From contig JAQUDJ010000014.1 of assembly GCA_028685755.1 (NCBI GenBank), forward strand, positions 1 to 55,556: a DNA stretch of 55,556 nucleotides. The letters run 5' to 3'. The notes beneath the pieces are model-generated. The model was not told where the DNA came from, did not search any database, and saw only the letters and a program-made list of their open reading frames with translations. Positions within the stretch are counted from its first letter, which is position 1; each line of letters opens with the position of its first letter. This document shows positions 51,602 to 55,556 of this stretch, piece by piece. This DNA comes from Eubacteriales bacterium (GTDB lineage Bacteria; Bacillota; Clostridia; Saccharofermentanales; UBA5734). Position numbers and translations under genes: made by a program.

Positions 51602-52777
51602 TTATACTTGTGGCTGTGTTTCCTGCAAAGCGATTTCAAGGGTGAGCAGTTGACCATCGCGCGTGATTGAAAAGCGAAGCGTCGATGTTACCGTCTGATC
51701 TTTAAGCAAATTGCGCACATCTTCTGACGAAGCGATCGTTTGGTCATCGATTGTTACGATGCGATCCCCACTTTGTAATCCCCCGCGTGCGGCATTCCCT
51801 GCTTCATCGACTTTGAGGATATAGACACCCATTTCGGTTACACGATACATTTGAACAAGTTCTTCAGAGTTAATGTCGAGCAAGGTCACCCCGAGTTTGA
51901 CCCGACCTTGGACTGCGCCATAACGCTCCAAATCATTGATGATCGTTTTGACATCATTGACTGGAATCGCAAAGCCTAGGCCTTCGACACCGGTGCCCGA
52001 TGATTTTGCGACGACGAGGCCAATGAGCTTGCCGGATTCATCAAACAAACCGCCTCCTGAATTGCCGGGGTTAATTGCCGCGTTGGTCTGTAAGAGATTC
52101 ATCGTTACATTGTCGAGGCTGATTTCGCGATCTAAGGCACTGATGATGCCATCGGTCACAGTCCCGCCCAGCTCACCGAGCGGATTACCTATGGCTACGG
52201 CGAGATCGCCGACTTGCAATTGATCTGAGTCACCTAATTGGGCGGTTGGCAGTCCTGTCGCAGCAATTTTGATCAAAGCGACGTCCGTGACGCTGTCAGT
52301 TCCGAGCAGCGTCGCTTCAAACGTCTGACCATCTTTGAGCCGGACTGTCATTTTTGAAGCGCCTTCGATGACATGATTGTTCGTCATGATCAAGCCATCC
52401 GACCCGATAATGACGCCACTGCCAGCCCCTTCAGCAATGTATTCTGATGAGCGCAGTCCGCTAACTTTCACCTCTGTGCGAATTTCGACGACAGCTGGCG
52501 AGGCCAGTTGGGCGATTTCCGCCACGCTAAGTGCTGTACCTGCTGGGTTGTTCACAAGGGACTGGGCCGCGACGGCATTGCCATTTTCGGAATAAATGCC
52601 CGATTGGTCTGTAGCCGCAGTGGCCGAGGTGACGGACAGATCTGAAGCTTGCCCAACTGCTTGAACTGCGGTCGAGGCAGGGAAATATTGGGACGCTACA
52701 TAGCCACCGCCAAAACCTAAAGCACCTGATACCACAATGGTCGCTGATGCAAAGACTGCTAAACTTCGATTAAACAT
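51602..52777 (-). CDS. HtrA/DegP-type membrane-anchored serine protease
   Basis: A 391-residue protease. An N-terminal helix (LAVFASATIVVSGALGFGGG, residues 5-24) anchors it outside the cell membrane. The trypsin-like domain has His in MTNNHVIEG near 142, Asp in DVALIKI near 175 and Ser in NPGNSGGGLFDE near 250, so the triad is complete. One PDZ domain follows (GVYILKVDEAGNAARGGLQS near 330). It degrades misfolded exported proteins. First gene of the operon with a two-component system. A leader hairpin (CCGGAT 52806-52811 with ATCCGG 52820-52825) lies upstream of its ribosome binding site. Confidence 0.94.
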   Translation of the reverse strand: MFNRSLAVFASATIVVSGALGFGGGYVASQYFPASTAVQAVGQASDLSVTSATAATDQSGIYSENGNAVAAQSLVNNPAGTALSVAEIAQLASPAVVEIRTEVKVSGLRSSEYIAEGAGSGVIIGSDGLIMTNNHVIEGASKMTVRLKDGQTFEATLLGTDSVTDVALIKIAATGLPTAQLGDSDQLQVGDLAVAIGNPLGELGGTVTDGIISALDREISLDNVTMNLLQTNAAINPGNSGGGLFDESGKLIGLVVAKSSGTGVEGLGFAIPVNDVKTIINDLERYGAVQGRVKLGVTLLDINSEELVQMYRVTEMGVYILKVDEAGNAARGGLQSGDRIVTIDDQTIASSEDVRNLLKDQTVTSTLRFSITRDGQLLTLEIALQETQPQV

Positions 52778-52893
52778 AGAACTGACCTCCTGAAAGACTG
52801 ACCAACCGGATGTCAGATGATCCGGCAGTTTTTGTTCGTTACATCAATCAGATTAGTCTTCAATTGTGATGAAATTCTGAAGTTTAACTGAAA

Positions 52894-52921
52894 AGCAGCC
52901 GATTTTTTTAAATCAGCTGCT
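52894..52921 (-). terminator. Terminator after the uracil-DNA glycosylase gene
   Basis: On the minus strand AGCAGC, GATTT and their complements form a stem of 11 or more pairs closed by A/T bases (52894-52921). TTTTC follows. It lies 5 nt after the stop codon. Confidence 0.75.
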
Positions 52922-52925
52922 CATT

Positions 52926-53549
52926 TTACTTCCGTGCGGTTGGCATCTCAGGTTGGACAATCAGCGGGGGTAAGATCGCAAGTTCTTCGAGTTTGGCGCG
53001 CACGAGTCCAATATCTTCCCACAGGCGCACTCTTTCGCGGTTGTTGCGCAGAATGTAGGCCGGATGAAAGGTGGGTAAAATCAAGTAGCCATTCTTTTCG
53101 ATCCATTGGCCACGGATTTTGGTAATGCCTTCCGTGCCACCAGTGAAATACTTATAAGCCGTGGCACCGAGGAGAACAATCACTTTGGGTTTGACAAGGT
53201 TGAATTGTTTGGCCAAAAGCGGGCGACATGCTTTGGCCTCGTCTTCAGTCGGTACGCGATTCTCAGGTGGACGGCACTTGACGATATTGCCGATGTGATA
53301 GGTTTTTTCATCAAGGCCGTAAGCCTTCAGCAATAAATCAAGTAGGCGACCAGCTTGACCGACAAACGGTTCACCCCGCGCGTCTTCTTCGGCACCGGGA
53401 CCTTCGCCGATAATCATCAGAGGTGCATGGCAGGCGCCACGCCAGATGACGGCTTGATTGCGGGTCGTTCCGAGTGCACATTGGCGGCAACTTTGGCATG
53501 TATCAACAAATTGTTGCCAGTTTGACGGCAACATCTCACGATCGGTCAT
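52926..53549 (-). CDS. Family 4 uracil-DNA glycosylase
   Basis: A 207-residue iron-sulfur uracil-DNA glycosylase, which removes uracil from DNA. Cysteines for the 4Fe-4S cluster are seen in DTCQSCRQCALG near residue 18 and in IVKCRPPENR near 88 with a further Cys near 104. Active-site motif 1 is GEGPGAEEDARGEPFVGQAG near 48 and the second motif is LPTFHPAYILRN near 158. Length and order fit family 4 (Thermus/Archaeoglobus type). It lies 17 nt after the PhoR-type kinase gene, so it may be co-transcribed with it. Confidence 0.93.
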   Translation of the reverse strand: MTDREMLPSNWQQFVDTCQSCRQCALGTTRNQAVIWRGACHAPLMIIGEGPGAEEDARGEPFVGQAGRLLDLLLKAYGLDEKTYHIGNIVKCRPPENRVPTEDEAKACRPLLAKQFNLVKPKVIVLLGATAYKYFTGGTEGITKIRGQWIEKNGYLILPTFHPAYILRNNRERVRLWEDIGLVRAKLEELAILPPLIVQPEMPTARK

Positions 53550-53566
53550 GTTGAATACTCCTTTGG

Positions 53567-55318
53567 TCAGATCATCAGATCGACGATAAACGTCGAGCCC
53601 TGTCCTATTTTACTCTCAACACGGGCTGATCCGCCATAGAGTTGGGCGATATGTTTGACGATCGAGAGCCCCAATCCAGTGCCACCAAGTTCACGAGAGC
53701 GGCTTGTGTCGACGCGATAAAAGCGTTCAAAAATCCGTTCGGCGTGTTCTGGGGCGATCCCTGGGCCATTATCACTCACGCGCAACTCGACTCGATTCGG
53801 TGCAAGGCGGACGGCGTGAATCGCAACTCTGCCGCCTTCGCGGTTATATTTGATCGCATTATCGATCAGATTGATGAGAACTTGTTTCATGCGGAATGGA
53901 CTGGCCGAAACCATCAGGATCTCATCGCCGGCTTCTGGCACAATACTCACGTTGCGAGTACTGGCGGTTTCATCTAAAAGTACAGCCACATCATCGATCA
54001 GTGCATTTAAATTGAAACTCGTCTTTTCTTTGTCTTCGCGCAAATCTTCGATCTCCGAGAGCACCAAAATGTCGCTGATCAATTGATGTAATCGTTCAGC
54101 CTCGACGTCGATGATATCAAGGAAACGGCGGGCGACATCTGGCTTATCGATCGCACCGTGGCGCAATGTCTCAATGAAGCCGCGGATTGATGTCAAGGGG
54201 GTTCGTAATTCGTGTGTGACATTCGCAACAAACTCGCTGCGCAGACGCTGTAATTGGCGTGCTTGGCTGACATCAAGGAATGTCAAAATGGCACTTTCTG
54301 TTCCAGAATAATGGATCGGCGAAGCCGTAACATTGAAGATGAGCGAACCACGCACGGTCGAGATGGTCATTTCGCCACTGACCGCAGTTGTTGCATGCAA
54401 ACAATCGCTCACTAAAGTCTCAGTCCCCGAATGATGGGTAATCAGAATCAGGGGGAATTGGGCTTGTTCAGGGTCAAGATGGCGATCAAACAAATCTTGC
54501 GCCGTCTTATTGAGAAATACGACATCACCCGAGCGAGCAACAACAATTAAAGGCACGACAAGCGAATTTAAAATCACATCCAGCCGCGCATTGCGATCTT
54601 CAAGATCACTGACCGTCGCTTGCAAGTGTCCTGCCATCGCATTGAATGCATCAGAGAGATCTGACAATTCGCTTTTTTCAGCCAGTAATGAGCCAACACG
54701 AATTTTGTAATCACCCTGTTTGACCTGTATCGCCGCATTTTTGAGCTCGACAAGTGGTCGCGTAATCATTCGCAATGAGAAGTAACCAAGGATAATCAAC
54801 GCGACCAACGCCAGCGAAAACACCGCGGCTAGTGTGACTAGGAGCCGAATGTAGCCTTGCATTTGATTGGCATTAGAGATTGATGTGCGGATCACAAGCT
54901 CGAGTTTTGGTGAATAGAGCGCGAGATAAGCCATGTTGAGCCCGAGTGTATTACTCTTGCGGATCGAAATTCCTGTTTCGAAATTGCCGAGTGCTTGTTG
55001 GATTTCCGGGCGATAGAGATGATTTTCCATCGTCGCGGCATCCGTTTCGCTATCATAAGCGACTTGGCCATCGGGACGAACGAGCGTGACGCGAATGGTT
55101 TCGTCACCTCGGCTAAAAATTTCAATCGCTGATTGAGCGGCTTGTTCATATGAAGTAGCGGCGATCAGTCGTTGTTCAATGACGCCTGCAGCATTTGTTA
55201 AATATTCTTCATTGACTTGATCATGGTAAGTTTCGATGATCAAAAAAGCAGCGATTCCTGATGCGGCTATCGCTAAAATAACAATTGTTAGGATTAAGCC
55301 ATAAATGCGTCTAAGCAT
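53567..55318 (-). CDS. PhoR-type sensor histidine kinase with PAS domain
   Basis: A 583-residue kinase. Two membrane segments (about 6-28 and 160-183) flank an extracellular sensor. HAMP follows (MITRPLVELKNAAIQVKQG near 188), then PAS (LDVILNSLVVPLIVVARSG near 250), HisKA with His in FVANVTHELRTPLTSIRGF near 368, and HATPase with NLIDNAIKYNREGG near 478, DNGPGIAPEHAERIFERFYR near 510, and GTGLGLSIVKHIA near 545. Gene order response regulator, kinase matches phoP-phoR of Bacillota. A role in phosphate sensing is inferred from architecture only; no pst genes are in view. Confidence 0.9.
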   Translation of the reverse strand: MLRRIYGLILTIVILAIAASGIAAFLIIETYHDQVNEEYLTNAAGVIEQRLIAATSYEQAAQSAIEIFSRGDETIRVTLVRPDGQVAYDSETDAATMENHLYRPEIQQALGNFETGISIRKSNTLGLNMAYLALYSPKLELVIRTSISNANQMQGYIRLLVTLAAVFSLALVALIILGYFSLRMITRPLVELKNAAIQVKQGDYKIRVGSLLAEKSELSDLSDAFNAMAGHLQATVSDLEDRNARLDVILNSLVVPLIVVARSGDVVFLNKTAQDLFDRHLDPEQAQFPLILITHHSGTETLVSDCLHATTAVSGEMTISTVRGSLIFNVTASPIHYSGTESAILTFLDVSQARQLQRLRSEFVANVTHELRTPLTSIRGFIETLRHGAIDKPDVARRFLDIIDVEAERLHQLISDILVLSEIEDLREDKEKTSFNLNALIDDVAVLLDETASTRNVSIVPEAGDEILMVSASPFRMKQVLINLIDNAIKYNREGGRVAIHAVRLAPNRVELRVSDNGPGIAPEHAERIFERFYRVDTSRSRELGGTGLGLSIVKHIAQLYGGSARVESKIGQGSTFIVDLMI

Positions 55319-55328
55319 GCCTTATTGA

Positions 55329-55556
55329 TCAATCCTCACAGAATCGGTAGCCGCGACCGCGAACCGTCTCGATCAGCAACGGGTTAGCGTCATCCGCTTC
55401 GATTTTTCGGCGTAACTGGCGAATATGAACATCGACTGTTCGTGTTTCTCCGGAATATTCATAGCCCCAGACAAAATTGAGGAGATCGTCGCGGCTATAT
55501 GCGACCCCACGGTGTAGCATGAGAAACTTGAGTAATTCGTATTCACGATGGGTCAG
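55329..55556 (-). CDS. PhoP/PhoB-type response regulator, 5' end outside window
   Basis: Only the C-terminal winged-helix domain is in the window (about 75 residues): LTHREYELLKFLMLHRGV, then RDDLLNFVWGYEYSGETRTV, DVHIRQLRRKIEA and the end VRGRGYRFCED. It belongs to the OmpR/PhoB family. The stop is 10 nt before the start of the PhoR-type kinase gene, so the pair is an operon. The receiver domain and start lie beyond the window edge. Confidence 0.92.
   Translation of the reverse strand: MTHREYELLKFLMLHRGVAYSRDDLLNFVWGYEYSGETRTVDVHIRQLRRKIEADDANPLLIETVRGRGYRFCED

Overview
The window reads as a stretch of chromosome from a fermentative, Gram-positive, Clostridia-like bacterium. The reasons are moderate G+C, strong GGAGG-type ribosome binding sites, anaerobe-type enzymes (a glycyl-radical enzyme with its radical-SAM activase, a butyrate kinase/phosphotransbutyrylase pair, NifX- and DUF134-type proteins), Gram-positive-style regulators (an AraR-type GntR/LacI hybrid, three LacI proteins, PucR remnant) and PhoPR/HtrA-type two-component loci. 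I could not fix a genus. No tRNA, rRNA, CRISPR array or intact mobile element was seen.

Layout. 1-3.5 kb: a leftward ptb-buk operon. A 5'-truncated membrane gene follows it, and it is preceded by a collapsed locus in which a BKACE C-terminus, an internal thiolase fragment and a frameshifted PucR regulator are butted together. 3.5-10.9 kb: housekeeping and small genes (aminotransferase, AEC and YczE transporters, DUF134/NifX divergon, metF, CobW GTPase, two unknown genes, an orphan Phd/YefM-like antitoxin). 11-15.9 kb: a leftward Leloir operon (aldo/keto reductase, galT, galE, galK). 16-21 kb: AraC and LacI regulators and a rightward glycyl-radical enzyme operon of unknown substrate. 21-26.3 kb: xylAB with a LacI regulator and a divergent PfkB kinase. 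26.4-31.8 kb: an Mgl-type sugar ABC transporter with a small extra membrane protein and a divergent LacI regulator. 31.8-38.1 kb: an uncharacterised sugar operon (FucI-like isomerase, class II aldolase, FGGY kinase, MtlD-like dehydrogenase) under a PocR-AraC regulator. 38.2-44.3 kb: araR, araA, araB-like, araD, galM. 44.5-55.6 kb: 3D-domain protein, zwf, a DUF4405/VTC/DUF4956 operon, htrA with a two-component system, udg and phoPR.

The genes together describe a plant- or mucin-sugar fermenter. Galactose enters by the Mgl system and the Leloir pathway. Xylose and arabinose converge on xylulose 5-phosphate and the pentose phosphate pathway, with zwf nearby. At least one further sugar is handled by the isomerase-aldolase-kinase-dehydrogenase operon. 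A LacI-type operator core is shared between the glycyl-radical enzyme promoter and the promoter of the regulator beside the Mgl transporter, which hints that the glycyl-radical enzyme serves sugar-derived metabolism.

The most interesting items are: (i) the glycyl-radical enzyme with a Cys-Trp-Glu active-site motif and a Trp-Gly-Trp radical loop; (ii) the four-gene sugar operon with a PocR sensor; (iii) three divergent gene pairs whose intergenic palindromes carry mirrored -10 hexamers, possible symmetric bidirectional promoters; (iv) the collapsed thiolase/BKACE/PucR locus; and (v) a terminator hairpin that captures the ribosome binding site of a DUF4405 gene with a Cys/His-rich tail. All functional calls rest on reading motifs by eye; no database search was run.
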